Source: Gonium pectorale (lineage: Eukaryota; Chlorophyta; Chlorophyceae; Chlamydomonadales; Volvocaceae). From it: a DNA stretch of 64,000 bases. A model generated the notes under the pieces. That model was not told the DNA's origin. It saw only the letters and a list, made by a program, of their open reading frames with translations, and ran no database searches. How positions within the stretch are numbered: position 1 is the first letter of the stretch; each line of letters starts with the position of its first letter. This document shows positions 1-13,500 of this stretch, in pieces. Location: assembly GCA_001584585.1 (NCBI GenBank), contig LSYV01000004.1:3410614-3474613 (forward strand), written 5' to 3'. A program made the translations under genes and the position numbers.

Positions 1-571
1 TCCTAGTGCATGTGCTTGCTTTCGGGCCGCCGTGGCAGTCGGCGTCGTTGCTGACCTCCCTGGCCAAAGTGCTGCGCCGATGACGTGGAGCCACTGCTGG
101 CGAAAGCTGCGGCGGCGGAAAGCGGCTCGAGCGCGCCGCAGTCCAAGCTGCCATTGGACTTTGTCCAGCAAATTTCTGCTACTCTCGCAAACCTGGCGGC
201 GCTGTTGGGCGGGGCGCTGACGGCAGTGTGGACTGACCCATGGGTCACTTACGCCGCTTCCGGACCCGGCAATACGCTTTCAGTGCTGGCTGACGACGAT
301 GGAGAGGTTGTTGGCGGTGTCGACAGCGTCGCGCTGCCTGCCGACTCACCCCAGTATGGTGGTGTATGGTACGGTGCAGGACACCCTGAACGGCCTGGCC
401 GTTGCGCTCTTCGCCCCTGCCGACCCACTCAAGCTGAGAAAGCTCATGCCTAGCGCCAGCCAGTTGTTGCCAGACGGCACCACATTATTCAAACGCGCGG
501 TTGGGGTCAACATTCCAGGATTTTTGGAAGAGGGGGTAGTACCGCCGACCACAGGCGGAGGGCGGTGGTAG
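1..571 (+). CDS. 3' end of an unrecognised protein-coding gene, frame disrupted
   Basis: Three successive stretches with strong coding character (G/C third positions, amphipathic Leu/Ala-rich sequence) lie in three different frames: about 39-80 (ending in an apparent TGA), about 79-345 (containing DFVQQISATLANLAALLGG), and about 355-571 (containing GTVQDTLNGLAVALFAPAD, stop TAG at 569-571). Each step is the same direction of one-base shift, so this is either one exon with two missing bases in the assembly or a decaying gene. The 5' part lies outside the window. I do not recognise the family; the sequence looks like a soluble globular C-terminus with a short Pro/Gly-rich tail. A TGTAA, the usual volvocine polyadenylation signal, occurs at 1149-1153, about 580 bases after the stop. 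Confidence 0.45.
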
Positions 572-1422
572 GGTGGAGGCGGCAGTGTGTGGCAATGAAT
601 GCTGGCGCGGGGGTACACAGCGGAGGGCGTACTTTGGCTGCGGCTTTGCCTGCGGCCTGGGAGGGGCTGCTCGAATAGGTGGTGGTTTGGGCGGCGAATC
701 ATGGGGAAGCGTCGAGGCGCCCTGAGCCGGGGATTATTGTATGGTAGAAAGGGAATGAACGTGGAAGGCCGCCGTGGATGAGCTTGTGTAGCTAAACCGA
801 GCAGGTTTCACACGGGAGATTGCCGTTCCGGGCCGGTCCGGTGTTGCGCCTGCACGGCGCTGCCGTAGGCAAAGAAACGCCCCGGCCTCAGCTACGGACC
901 GTTCAGGTGCCCAGAGCGCGGCATGTAGCAGGGCTCATTACAGATGAGAAGATTCGTTGAGGCCGCCCTGCGGTTCCATGGGGCAGGTTACCATGCTATG
1001 CTGGTCCAAGTGCGAGGCTAGGCAAAACATGATGCCCGTGCTTCAGCTATTGACCGTCCAGGTGTCCTGGGCGCAGCAGCAGAGCCCACTAAGTGTTCAT
1101 GGATCAGGTTAGCAGCTTCCGGCTCTTTCTTCAACGGCGGTTCTTCAATGTAATTCGCATCGCGAGGGTCCACGCATGCGCCACATGACTACGCATCCTT
1201 ACACCTGGGCTGGCCACAAGCCGCCTCCGCCGCCTCCGCCAAGAGGAATAACGCCCCAGTTTCGGCACTCTGCCTCCATTGCTGCCACTGCGACCTAATC
1301 ACTAGGTCACAGCCTACCCCGCGTCACATCTGTATCTCGCGCCCCTCAATGTCTTGTGCCCTTCCGTATCTCGTGACCGGCCGCCGCCCTTTGAAACACA
1401 CGCTCACATCCGCAACTGCACA
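572..1422. other. Intergenic, two convergent 3' ends
   Basis: No convincing coding frame is seen. Two genes converge here. The minus-strand ZNFX1-like gene ends at 1423, and a TGTAA on the minus strand (1199-1203, about 220 bases past its stop) is a plausible polyadenylation signal. The plus-strand gene on the left would end before or near 1149-1153. Confidence 0.4.
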
Positions 1423-1543
1423 CTACAGGCTGTCATACGAAATGCGCTGGTCTCCGCTCTGTGCGCCGATCGCGGCGCCGCACTGCGGGCAGCGCGCGCT
1501 CTGTGTCGGGTTGCCGCACTCCCCCACGACGTAGATGTGGCCG
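1423..1543 (-). other. RZ-type zinc finger, last exon of the ZNFX1-like gene
   Basis: The terminal exon continues from HLYR into CTNGHIYVVGECGNP, ARCPQCGAAIG and ends SYDSL-stop. The pattern C-x-N-G-H-x-Y-x-x-x-x-C-G-x-P ... C-P-x-C-G is the RZ finger of ZNFX1 and RNF213. In that family the RZ finger carries ubiquitin-transfer activity, including the RING-independent activity of RNF213. The intron before it splits the Arg codon (CG|G), exactly as in the small RZ gene at 23801-24188. The stop TAG is at 1423-1425. Confidence 0.92.
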
Positions 1544-4500
1544 TTGGTGCACCTGTCGCGTTTACACACAGGCAGGTTGGGACATCATGGAGCACGCACC
1601 GAGGCAAGAACACGAAATGAATATGCACAGCCGCTAACACATATGCACTGCGGCTAGGTTGGACTGACTGAAATCGTTCTGCCGCCTGCATCCAGGCATG
1701 GGCTGGATGAGCATGGGCATGGGCATGGGCGGCATCGCACTCACCGGTACAAGTGGCCCGACAGGTAGCTGGCGACGTCTCCGTTTCCGCCGCCGTACAT
1801 GCGCATACCCGTATCGCCCATCACGACCGCCTCCAGCGCCTCGCGGACGCTCTGAAGCTCCGCATCGCGCTCCAGCTGTACGGCAGGCGGGTTAATTGTT
1901 TCCGTGCAAGATGTGGCGTCGATGGATTAAGTCGAGTGATAGGCACATACAATGCGTCAGACGACTCGACGAATGCCCATCAGCGGGCAGGCACAACGGG
2001 GAGTACAGTTGATCGTGATTGACGTGTGACAACTGCTGGTCAGCGGCACCCATAGCACGGTTTGCCTACAACGCGCGCCCTGCTCGTGCTCGCTATAGAT
2101 CTGCAAGCCTGCTGCCCTCCCCGCAATCCCAGCTGTTCGGCACCGGCTGGGTATGCACAAGCTCTGGGCGGGGGCGGCGCTGCCTGGTCGCTGACCTGGC
2201 CGCGAGCCTCCTGCGCACCCCGCACCAGCTCCTCGATGCGGCCCAGCAGTCCCGCACCAACGTCAGGGCCACCGCCGCTACCGCCTGGCGGCGGCACACC
2301 GCCTGGCGCTGACGGCGGCTGCGGCGCCACTGGCTGCGACCCCTGTACGGTACGCGGAAAAAGGGTTGCGGCTTGATCGACGCGATCCATCTCTCACGTC
2401 CTGATGTAGACAGGCACGCGAGCTCGGTCGGCTAGTCAGCTTCATACCGGTGCACAGGTTCGGTAGCGGCGCAGCGCCCGTGAGGAAGCTCACCTGCCCG
2501 ATCCAGCTATGGAAAAAGCCCAGCAAGCCGCCGCCCCCGCTGCCGCCGCCGCCCCCGCCGCCGTTGTTGCCGCCTCCCGGCAGATCCATGCCCTGGGATC
2601 CGGGGCCGCCGCCTTCGGCTCCGCCTCCACCGCCGCCGTCACTTCCAGACCGTGCACTCCGGGCCGCGGCTGCTGCCGCCAGGGGCGACGCCCGGTAGAT
2701 CTCCGCCGCCTCCCTCCCCAGCTGCGCAACCTGCACGTGGTGGACGGGGTGGACACAAGGCACGGTACACAAACAGACGCAAACAGCACCATGGATCGTG
2801 CCGTACATGCGGGGCCCAGGTCACTGTCACAACGGACACGCCGGCTGCAGCGCCCGGGAGTGTGGGCGCACGCGACGGGTCGCCTCTTTGCTCCGACGGC
2901 CTTTGATGCGACAGGCATCCAACCCACCGAGACGCAAGTAAGACTTTGAAGCAAGCATACCTGGTCCAAGAGCGCCAGCTGCTTGTCCTTGAGCTCATCC
3001 CTCGACTCCCTTGCAGCGTCGCCGGTTGTGGCCATCAGGTATGACTTGTACGCCTGCTGGACGACATGTTCGGTAGCGTGCGGTTGGTAGCAGGCATACC
3101 GCTGCCCTGGTCCTAACCGAACACACGACGCCTACTGCGCTGGCGTCCGTCTTTCTGCGTGCCGCAGGGGATCCCCATGTGCGGCCGATCCGGTCCTGTC
3201 CCACGGGGCAGGAGACCGGGGCTACCTACCCGGCAATACAGGTCTGCTCGAACGGCTGTGGGCAAAGTGGGCTTAGCCCGTCCATCCATGCCAGTGCAAT
3301 GCTATGCGCGGCACGGCAACGCGCGGACACGAACGGAATAACTCGCACCTGCAGATATGCAACATGCGACGTCAGGAGGGACATGAGCGCAGCCGATACG
3401 TGCAGCGCGCTTTGGAAGTCGCGCCGCTTGGCCGCTTGCTGCACCCAGGACAGGGCCTGCTGAGGGCGGCGGCTTGGCTGGGGCTGGGGCGTGCCCGGCG
3501 ACGACGACTGCGGTGGCGGCGGCGGCGCCGGTGACGGCATGGCCAGCTGGAGCGCCTCCGCGAATCGCCTGGCTGCGTGCTTGGTCAGCAGGAGAGCCTG
3601 CGGTGCGCCAATCGATCTGTCCCGTAAAGAGCATTCGAAACGGAAACTGCAGATGCAATGCTGAAAGCTATGCGTCAAGCCGGACGAGCCAGAGGGCGAA
3701 ATAGTTCATATGGACCGCAAAGTTAGGCGCAGAAGCCAATGCGCAGCGGCGAGCAAGGGGCGCTTCGGTGACGCGACGTTTGCGGCGGCGTCGCAGCCCG
3801 GCACCGCTGCGCAGCGTCGACCACCATGATCTCCAACCCGTGCGTGCCAAACGCCGGGTTGGAGATTATGGTGGTGGTGGCGCAGGGCCACGGCCCTTCA
3901 TCCAGGGAACGGGTCCGGGTGCACACGCGCCACCACAACACACGTACAGTTTACGCAGCCGTCTTGCGTTGGGGCGGGCAGCGCCCCTGGCCAGCGGCGG
4001 CCCGGAGATGTAACACACACGTACACACAACACATGTACACACCTGGCTGCGGCGCTTCTCCTCCTGCTGCTGGCGCTTCTTCGCGCTCTGTGGCCCGTC
4101 CCGCCCGCCGCCAGCCCCTCGTGGCGCCGCGTGCTCCTCCAGACCTGTGCGCGCGCATGCGTCGAGGCCGAGATCTCCCTCACGCCTTACATGGCATGGG
4201 ATGGACATGCAAGGACCCTGTCCCACCCCTCGTCGGATTACCAATCGAGCATATGTACAGCCTCACTCGTGGCCTGAGGTAACTCTTACGCTCTCCGCCG
4301 AAGACCAGCATGATGCGCTGCGAGAGGGTTCCACGCCAGAGCTGCCCCACTGCAGCGCGCAGCCCCAGCCGTGTTCTCGGGCCAACGCTCCGCTGCGTCA
4401 CCGCACCGCACCGCACCGCACTGCACCGGGCCGCGCCGCGCCGCACCTCGCGCGATGGCCCGCTGCACCAGGTCCATGGCCTCCAGGAATCCGCACCGTG

Positions 4501-7500
4501 CCGCCCACACGTCCACCCAGTCGGCGCCCAGCAGCACCAGCGCGCGCTGCGCCGCCTCCAGCCTGCTGACGCCCACCATGCCCCCCAAGCCGCCGCTGCC
4601 GCGGCCGCCAGGACCGGCCGATAAGGCGGCGCCCGCTGCAGCGGTGTCTGCCTGCGCGGCAGCATTGTCGTCACCGTCCCTGATGGTTCGAGTGGCGGTC
4701 GTGCCGGGGGCTTGGGCTGCGGTGGAGGCGGAAGCTGCGGAGGCGTGGGCAGAGGCGGGTCCTGTGAGCTGCTCGACGGAGCGCTCGATGTCCTTCTTGG
4801 TGCGGGACACGGCTGCCTCGTAGACACGGGATTTGGGGCCCCTGCGAGTTTCGCGGAATGGTGAGCAAGGTCAGGCTGAGGCCGCTGGTTCATTTCAGTG
4901 CATCATTCCGCTCCCCTGAGGCAAGGCGGGAACTCCGACTGATGGCAGACCGCCAAGCGAGCACCAACGTGCGGCCAGTGTGTGTGTCTGATTTCGCAAA
5001 TGCCGTTGGCGATGGTTGCTACAGCAACGCCCACCTCTCCAGCTCGGCCGCGAGCTTCATGTGCCGCTGTGCCACGGATTCGGTCCTCTTCACGATATCC
5101 CACAGCGCCTGCTCCGGCTCCACCACTGCGCCCTTCTTCTTGTCCTTCGCCTTGGTGCGCTTGGGCTGCTCGGATGGCGGCGGCGGCCACGCCGCCAACG
5201 CCGCGGCATGCTGCTGCAGGAGCTCACCGGCCTCGGCGACGCGGTCCACTCCGCTGGCCCGGTGCTTGCGGTCAATGAGGTCCAGTGCGGCCTTGCGGGT
5301 GGCGCGGCCGTAGCGCCGGACACCCTGAATGGGCGCCCTGGAGGTGGATAGGGCACCGCGAGGAAGCAGCAGCTGTGCTGACTCGAGCGCGCGACATACA
5401 CAGATGTCTCTGGGAGCCCTAGCTCTATACATTACAGGTTTACACGTCCGCCGCTATAGGTTACACAGTCGCCTCTGTCGCAACACGGCACGGCACTGCA
5501 CGGCACGCTACAGGCCGCGCTCAGCTAGCAATCGCATTGCCCACAGCTAGTGCTAGGGCACATGCGCGGGTGTAGAGACGCAGCTGTCGTGGCTGGAGGC
5601 AGGTCGGTCCGGGCAGGCAGTCACACGCCCAGCGAGGCCCCGCGCCATCTATCCCGGGCCGTCACCTGCAGTCCGGACAGCCCTTGACCACGTCTTGGTC
5701 GTCGGGTAGCGGCCGCAACCCGAGCCAGGGCCCCGGACGGCCGTCAGCCCCAGGGGGACCTGCAGGTAGGGGCAGCTGAGCCAGCAGGTAAGGTCCGGCC
5801 GAAGGAGGCCACGGGTTTGGAGAGGCTGAGAAGGCTAATCATGTCCCATCACAGGGCTTACGGACAGGCTGTACGCGCACTGGGCATAGATGCGTTGATT
5901 CCTGGTCCCAGCGCATTGCCTAAACTTGCGCCTCCCGATACGCACCCCGCAGGTAGAACCGCTCCTCCAGCCGCAGGTGCCCGTCCAGGCTGCTCGCCGT
6001 GTAGACGTGGCCGCAGCGCAGCGGCACCAGGGGGTCGGCGCTGACGTCCTCATCGTCGAGCTCCCCGAACGTGCGAAGCAGCACATAGTCCACAACCTAT
6101 GCCAGCAGCACATGTGCGTGCACAGCGGCAAAGGCGGCCGAACTGGACACGAACAGTACGTCGGAACATGAAGTACCAGGTCCCCGTGCTCATCGTTTCG
6201 TCGCCAGTATACAGAGCTGCGTCAGCAACGCTTAGCTTGACAATGACCTATTTTCTGGAATGCAGCGTCGCTTGTGACCCCCAGACTGCAGCTCAGCGCG
6301 CACCCGGGAGCAGCCCTCTTGCTCACCTGCTCCCGAATGCGCTCCGGCGCCTTCCCCCGGCAGTCCGGGTGCACGCAGTAGTCGGCGGTGGGGCAGGGCT
6401 CGCCGCACAGCCCCGGGCAGCGGTGGCCGCAGGAGAGCAGCTTGGAGCAGCGCTCGTCGCACGGCAGCCTGTACACGGACAGCGCCCCATGTTGATATGG
6501 TTCTACGTCCAGACAACACGATCAAAGCCCAACACAAAGTAGAGCCGGTACGGCTGTCCCGAGCTCAGCTGTCTGTGCCTTTCCCCTCTTACCACCCGGG
6601 CGTGTGGTCCTACCCACCGGTCGCAAGGCGCACCGCACGGCGCGCCGCATGAGCCCTGGTGCACGCAGCTCCAGCTGCAGGAGCCCGCGCACGGCACGCA
6701 GGGCTGGCCGCAGGCCTTGCGGCACACGTGGTGCTCGCACGCGATCCAGCAGGGCTCCTCGCAGGCGGGGCAGGGCCGGCCGCGGTGGCAGGACGAGGCG
6801 CAGTAGTGGCCGCAGGCAAGGTGGCGGCCGCAGAGCTCGCCGCATGGCGCGTGGCCCTCCTGGAGCCGCTCCAGTTGCGCCTGTCACACCGGTTAGTTGC
6901 TTCGGTTGGACGGTTGGGTGGGCTGGATGGGTTGCAGATTCCATGGCTTGCAGTGGTCAACCTCTAGTCCGGTAGTACGGGCAAACACATGGTCCGACGC
7001 ATGGGACACGGACTTGCCCTCAGCTGGTACAAAGAAACAGAGGCTTGCCCTTCATCAGAGTCTTGCGGCTGCGTGTCTCTGAGTCTTCTGAGCACCAACA
7101 AGACACGCAAGTACACCCAGCATCCTTACCTTCAAGTAGGACACGCGGCCCGCCTTCTGTGCGTGGCTGACGAGCGCACCGGCCTTGCGCACCGCCGCCG
7201 GCCTGGGCGGGCCGCCTCTGCTGCTACCCGCGATCGGCTGTCTCGCGCTGCCGCCCGCTGCAGCTGCCGCCGTAGCCTTACCCTGCCGCCTACCCAGCCG
7301 CGCCGCCATCTCCCCCTTCCAAGCTCCGTCGCCTGTTTCCGGCTCCGCGTCCTCGTCTGTGTCGTCTCGCGTGCTCTCACCCGGTATCTGATAGCCGACT
7401 GCGTGGGTGTCGAGGGTGGGCGGGGGCTTCTTTGTAACGCCGCAGGACGTACCCGGCCGTCAGCCAGCGAAGACGAAAGAGCATATGGCTAGTAAGGCAT

Positions 7501-10500
7501 ATGGAAAGTAAGGACGGCGTGCGTGGTCATGGAATTCATATCGCCGTGTGCTAGGGCTCCTGCCTTTCTGAACAACAGTGTCTTTCATCAACTTCGATGA
7601 GCCGTGGTGGTATTGCTGGGACTGGCCCCACGGGATGCCGGCTTCAGTGCATGCCGTACCTGCTTCAGCGAGAGGCCGGAAGGCCTTTGCAATGCGGTTG
7701 GTGGCACAGCCGCCGCACGTGCCCCGGCACTCGTGGAAGCAGGCCAGTGTGGCACCGCACGGCTCTCGGCAGCGGTTCGGCTGCAGTGGCGCCTCGCGCC
7801 GGTCGCCGCAGGGCACCTGTTGCAGGTCGTCCACACGGCGTACACAGCACAGCACAGCACAAGCCATGAAGTTCGCGTTCACTGGTGAGCCGTCCACCGG
7901 ACGGATTGCAGGTTACAGGCTACACGTCTGTCAAAGCCAGGGGGGCCATAGAGGCAAGGACCACCGGCCAGAACCACCTAGCACATGCCCCTCGCCACGC
8001 GCCAGCACCATTGGAATGCAAGGGGTCCACTTAGGGTTCCAGCACGTCAACCAAGCGTGCCAGGAGGAACCTGGGCCCACCCGCTACTCCCATTTAAAAT
8101 CGCGGCGTCTGCCTGGCTGGGCCAAAGCTGGGACTGGTGGGCCCACTCACGATGCATGTGTGGCCGCACAGCTCCATCGTCACCGCCACCGGCTCGCTGC
8201 AGAGCCGCGGGCTGAGCAGGTAGCGGGTGGCCTCGTTGCAGGGCACGCTCAGCACGTGGCCGCACTCGGGCATCGCTACCTCGGTCGGCTGGCTGCAGTT
8301 GACCTGCCCGGACGTCACGCTGTGCGGGGTTGCGGGCAGACGCAGCAGACCAGGCCATGGGGCCGGGTAGGGTGAGGCAAGGGACGGGCAAAGCAGCGGA
8401 AGAGGAGGCGCCTTGGAGCATTTGGGCCCCTCCATGAGGGTTGGAGGGGAAACTCCTCAAGGATCGCGAGTTGCAAAGCAGGCATACAAAGAGCGCTGCG
8501 GCAACCCCATCCCCAGCCAACTCCAGCGCCAGCCTTGTCTACACACGGGTATGCGAACGTCATTCTGTAGGGCCCATGGCATCGCAAGACGCAGTAAGTA
8601 GCGACGCAGTAAGTGGCGACGCAGTAAGTGGCGACGCAGCGCGGGCGATGGGGTATGCGGCCTAAGCCGATTGTGCGCGCGAGAGCGGCTCCATCAAGCA
8701 AGGCCCACATGGTCGAGTCGCGGCACTACCGAGCCCGACGTGGATGAGTCCCGCCGGTCACTCACAGCGCGCAGGCCACGTCGATTGCCACGTGTCCGCA
8801 AGCCAGCTGGTGCGCGGACAGCACGCGGGCGCAGGGGCCGCACTCCTCGCCGCACAGCTTGTCGCAGGGGTGCCCGCAGGGCGAGTGCAGCCGGTCGCAG
8901 GGCTCCGTGCAGCGGGTGCGCTCGTGGTCCGGGTCGTCGGTGTGGCAGCGCCTGCAACGAGTGGCGGCAAGCCAGCAGCACGGCGGGTTAACTGCCCTAC
9001 CTGAAGGCCATGCAGCTGGGCGCACGTAATTCGGGCTGCTTGTGATCCGGATCGCAACAGGCCATGCGCCGTACACTTCGGAAAGGTGAATATGACCGAA
9101 ACTGAAGGAAACGCTGCAAGCGGATGACTTGGTGAGGTTACCGCCGCACAGCATGTGGGCGGGTTACCCTCATCGCAAGCAGTCCCTCACCTAGGGCAGG
9201 TGTGGCCGCAGGGCAGTATGGCACCGCAGGGCTGGTTGCAGCCGCCGTCCCCCGCCAGGACCTCGAAGTCGCGCAGGCTGCGGATGTCACTGATCGTGCC
9301 GTGCCGCTCGCAGCGCAGCTGTGGGCCAACGGGACGGCGAACGCCTTTGCATATCGGCTATGGGAAGCGGCGGCGGATCAGACCCAGCGGATGCGTGCGT
9401 ACGGCCAGCATTAGTACAGGTCAGGTGACGAAAGCGATTGAAAGTCAATCGTCACGGTAGGTGCGTGGCGGCTTCGGCGGGTTTGGCGGCCCACCTGCAG
9501 GGCGGTGCCGATGCAGCCCTGCCGCTCCAGCAGCTCCCGCACACGGGCCCACAGCGGCGTCTTGCGCGTGTTGGAGTCGGACATGAGCGTCGACGTGTTG
9601 GCGAGGATGTACATGCCTGCGATGCATGGCCCGACCGCCATCTGAGAGGGCTTCCAGCACGACATACTGCTGGGCGCGCGTGGGGCTGCGCTCTCCCGTC
9701 CGCGGGCACCCCTTTCGATAGGCACCGGTGCTTCTCGAACGGCGAGGGCGGTTCGGCAGGGCACCGCCTTAGCTCCCCTGCTACCGAGCCCATGCACTCA
9801 GCGCGAGCGGCAGGGGCATGGCCTTTCCACGTGCACTTGCTAACGACGGGCGGCCCCAAGCCCCAGGGATGACACCACCCACCATGCTGCGCACGGCTGA
9901 GCATGACGTTGACGCGGTTGCGCATCTTGAGGAAGCCGATGTAGGCGTCCGCGTTGCTGCAGGTGGCGCTGACGATGATGATGCGAGCCTCCTCTCCCTG
10001 GCGGGCGGACGGGGGTGCGGAATGCAGGGAAGGCACGCTGCCGTAGGGGACTGAGCCAGCCGTCGCGCGTGCACGCGACTCGCACAATAGTGCATACACG
10101 CAGCACATGTGGCTCGCAAAGCCGTTGCGGGGTACACCTCAAACACACGTCTTAGGCATGGAGGCAATCACTGTGCGTGGGAGCCAAAGATGTGCTGCCC
10201 CCCGGAGAGCGAGGCGCCCGACGAACCAGCTGCCCAAGCGCGCCTGCTCCGGTATCCTTGGCACCCTCTGCACGCTGCGTGGAAATGCCGTACCTGGAAG
10301 TTATCCACGGTAGCCACCCGGATGCTCTCGCCCGATGCCTCGCGAAGCCCATCCCCCAGCACCTCAGAGGGCGCCACCTCATCCTCTGGAGCGCACAACG
10401 TCCCGGGCAGGCGACCGGCAATCACCAATCAGGCCAGGGCATGCAACGCGGCGGTAACCGCTGGACACGGAGGTTTGTTTTGTGTGCACGTTGCAGCAAG

Positions 10501-13500
10501 AAGTATGGTACTGGACTAGGAGCATACGCGCAGCATTTTGCAGTTGGATCAGCGGGCAGGAGTCTAATGGCAGTTTGTAGACGTTTGGTTTGCAAGGCGG
10601 CCAGCTACAAACCTACCCGCTTCTGACCCGGCCTGTTTGGCGACCTGTTCGGCGTCCTCCGCGCTGATGACCACCCGGATCTTGCGCTTAGTCAGCTCCC
10701 TCCGTACGGCCATGAGCTGACCGACGTACGGTACCAGGATGACAATGTCCTCTGGGGTGCAAAGGCCACAACTTCCGTTTACCAGGAGCCAGTGCTAGAC
10801 CACTGCACGATGTATTCAGACGAGCGGCCCCGCCCCGCGCCCTGGAAAGCTGCAGCCCGGACTGGAATCAAGTACCGGGAGGCCAGCAGGGGTCCTGACT
10901 TGGGCGATGCTGCCTCTATGTACGGATGCATCCAGTCCCGTCGCCGACAAGGCTCATGCCCATAGAGCCGACGCACCTGGGGCATAGCTCTGCTGCATGA
11001 GGTACCGTGCCAGCCGGACCGCGGCCTCGGCCTCCCAGGGGTTGGTGCGGGAGCGACCCGCCTCGTCGGAGCCCCCCTTGTCGGGGTGGTCGTGGTCCCA
11101 TAGGAACAAATTGTGGACCATGCCGCGCACGGGCGGGTATGCCTGTCGGGCGTAGCGACCGGCGCACAAGCGGCCGGGCTTCAAACAAGACATGTTGGGT
11201 TGATTCCTTCCGTAACCTGGCGGCACGCACGGCACTTTGGAGACCACAGGTTCAGGATAAGCTGTCAGGGCGACTATGGCAGACGGCGGGGAACGCCCTT
11301 AGGGAGGATGGCCCCAGTATTACAGGCGCACCTGGACCGACGGGTGGTCCGATAGGGCGGGGTAGATGCCGCGCACCAGGTCGGCGATCTGCGGCCGCAT
11401 GCGCCTCTGCTGCTGCAGCGCCGACACATGCGTCCCCTCACGGAACAGCCGCTCGAACAGCGAGACGTCCAGGTCGAGCCCCCTGGCGGCGGGCGGGGTT
11501 TCATAGAAACCGTTGTGGAATATTGCAGGATTCCACACCCTCTGGCACATGTTGTACCCTAATTGAGACACGGGTACGATAGGCAGCCAAAATGGCAGCC
11601 TGGTAGGTTTTTGGTCGCTACCGAGGCAGGCCAAAACATGGGAAGTGTACGCTCGTACTCACTTTCCGCTGTACGCTTGCATCTCGTACATGTTGGCCTT
11701 GGGTCGGAGCTGCTCATGGTCGCCTGCGCGCGAGCATGTTCAGGGATTGATGCAATCAAAATATATTGGGATGCCGACAAGAAGCAGTTGGGCCACATAA
11801 CTCGTTAGACGTGATGGCAACTCGGGCAGGACTTCGGGCTTCACCCCCGAAGCCCTCCGCAGCGGGCCGCCCACCCAGCAAACAGCTCCCAGCTGCCCAT
11901 TACCAGCCAACCGCCAAATACCCGCAGGTACCGGAACCACAGTCGCGCCACGGAGATTTACGTGGTGGAAACCCAGGCAGGACTTAGGCCATCCGTAGCA
12001 GGCCGCCCAGCGGCCACCCAGCAAAGAGCTCCATGCCGCCCACCACAAACAAACCAATTGCCAAACACCTGCAATTACGCGAAGCACAGTCGCACCTATG
12101 AGCACCAGGTGCTCCACGCTCCGCACCAGGCAGGCAAGCACGTGCGCCTCGAACACCTCGGCGGCCTCCTCCACGATGACCACCTGCGGCGACACACATC
12201 AGTACGACGGGCAGGTGCGGCAAGTCCCCGATGCGAGCTTGCAAGTCTACAGCACGCTCGGAAAGTAGCTATTACCGCAATGTCCGATACCGCACGATGC
12301 GGAGCGTATGCACGTCATGGCATCCGGCTTGATTGGCACGGCTGTTATTTGAGATGGCTACTCAACCAGTTGTAAATAAACGGACCTTGTAGTCAGGTAG
12401 CAAAGCATACGATCAACACCTGGCACCTGCCTTGGGCCCCAGCGCCTGAATTAGCTCCTGGTTGTTTGCGAGGCCCGAGGTGGTCATGCCCACCACCCGG
12501 GTCTTGCGCAGCGCTGTCAGCTTGCAGTTGTCGTACGCGACCTGCGGCGCGGGTCAGCAAGTGAGGCGGAGTTGCAACCCCAAGGCTGCCGACAGGCAAA
12601 CCGGCACACAACAAGGCATAGCAGCCTGCTCCAGCAACACTCTGAAGACGTGCGTGCATGTACGGCAGAGCGCAGCTTGGGTGTGTGCAACTACGCATCC
12701 AAATGAGTATTTCCGGAATCCATCGGTCGCCATCGTTGGCACCGACCTTCTCCTCCTTCTGTGCACTGCGCATCTGCTCTTGCAGGTCCTCGATCTGCTG
12801 CACCAGCTGGGACAGTCGGCGGTCGCGAATTCCTCGGTACAGCCGCCACCGCTCGAGCCTGCAAGCGGATCAGACAGCACACGCCGCTGAGACAGTCCGC
12901 CTATGAGATGGCACCCGAGGCGTCTGCGTGAGAGGATTCACAAGAATCGGCCAAGACAACAGCTGCAATCCAGCTAAGGGTTCAAGGCAAGAGACAAGCG
13001 CCGCTAGGTATGCACGGTGTGTACACAGATCGATCCTAACCGGAACGCACCGACTCATCGTCCAGACGCTCTTTGCCTGCAGCAGCTCTCCCAGTGTCCG
13101 GTCTGAGGCCTCAAGCGCCCTCAAGTCTAGCCCGCCTGCATAGCCCGCCGCGAACCGCTGATGCTGGTGATGTTCTTCCTGCTGTGAAAGCATGCCGTCT
13201 TCCTGTTGCGCTGCGGCGTCGATGAACAGGCGCTCCATTTCTGCCTCCGCCTGGCGGCCCGCGTCGGTGACCCACGGGTCGCCACTGCCGAAGCCCACAT
13301 CCACATCACCCTGCTCCCGTCCGCTGCCCGACGGGTCGGCGGCTTCTTCGCCGGCGCTTCCGGCCGCCCCAGGTTCCTCGACGCCCTGCCGCCCGCTCGG
13401 TTGATCCCCGGCTGCCTCATCATCTTCATCCTCGTCGTCCTCCCAGTCGCCATCGCTTCCCACCTCGTCCTCTCCCACGCCGTCGCCTCCTGGAGCCGGG

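Larger units (their letters stand above)
1747..6078 (-). other. C-terminal linker region of the ZNFX1-like protein
   Basis: Exons at about 6078-5950 (VPLRCGHVYTASSLDGHL, a last Cys/His element), 5737-5667 (ending VVKGCPDC), 5340-5030 (helical, Lys-rich, WDIVKRTESVAQRHMKL), 4830-4450 (SRTKKDIERSVEQL and an Ala-rich insert), 3620-3350 (QALLLTKHAARRFAEALQL, a Pro-rich loop and YLQ), 3050-2962, 2740-2450 (a poly-Gly tract of more than 25 residues) and 2330-2170. It ends with the exon 1890-1747 (ERDAELQSVREALEAVVMGD ... HLYR). The linker is mostly helical with disordered Pro/Gly stretches. Confidence 0.75.

Noticed and set aside
2450..2740. Poly-Gly/Pro-rich stretch read as a collagen-like or glycine-rich wall protein
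   Set aside because: It is a low-complexity insert of the ZNFX1-like exon; flanking frame-conserved helical parts (QLGREAAEIYRAS) join it to that gene.
8588..8640. Possible CRISPR-like array
   Set aside because: Units are contiguous 15-mers without spacers inside a eukaryotic intron.
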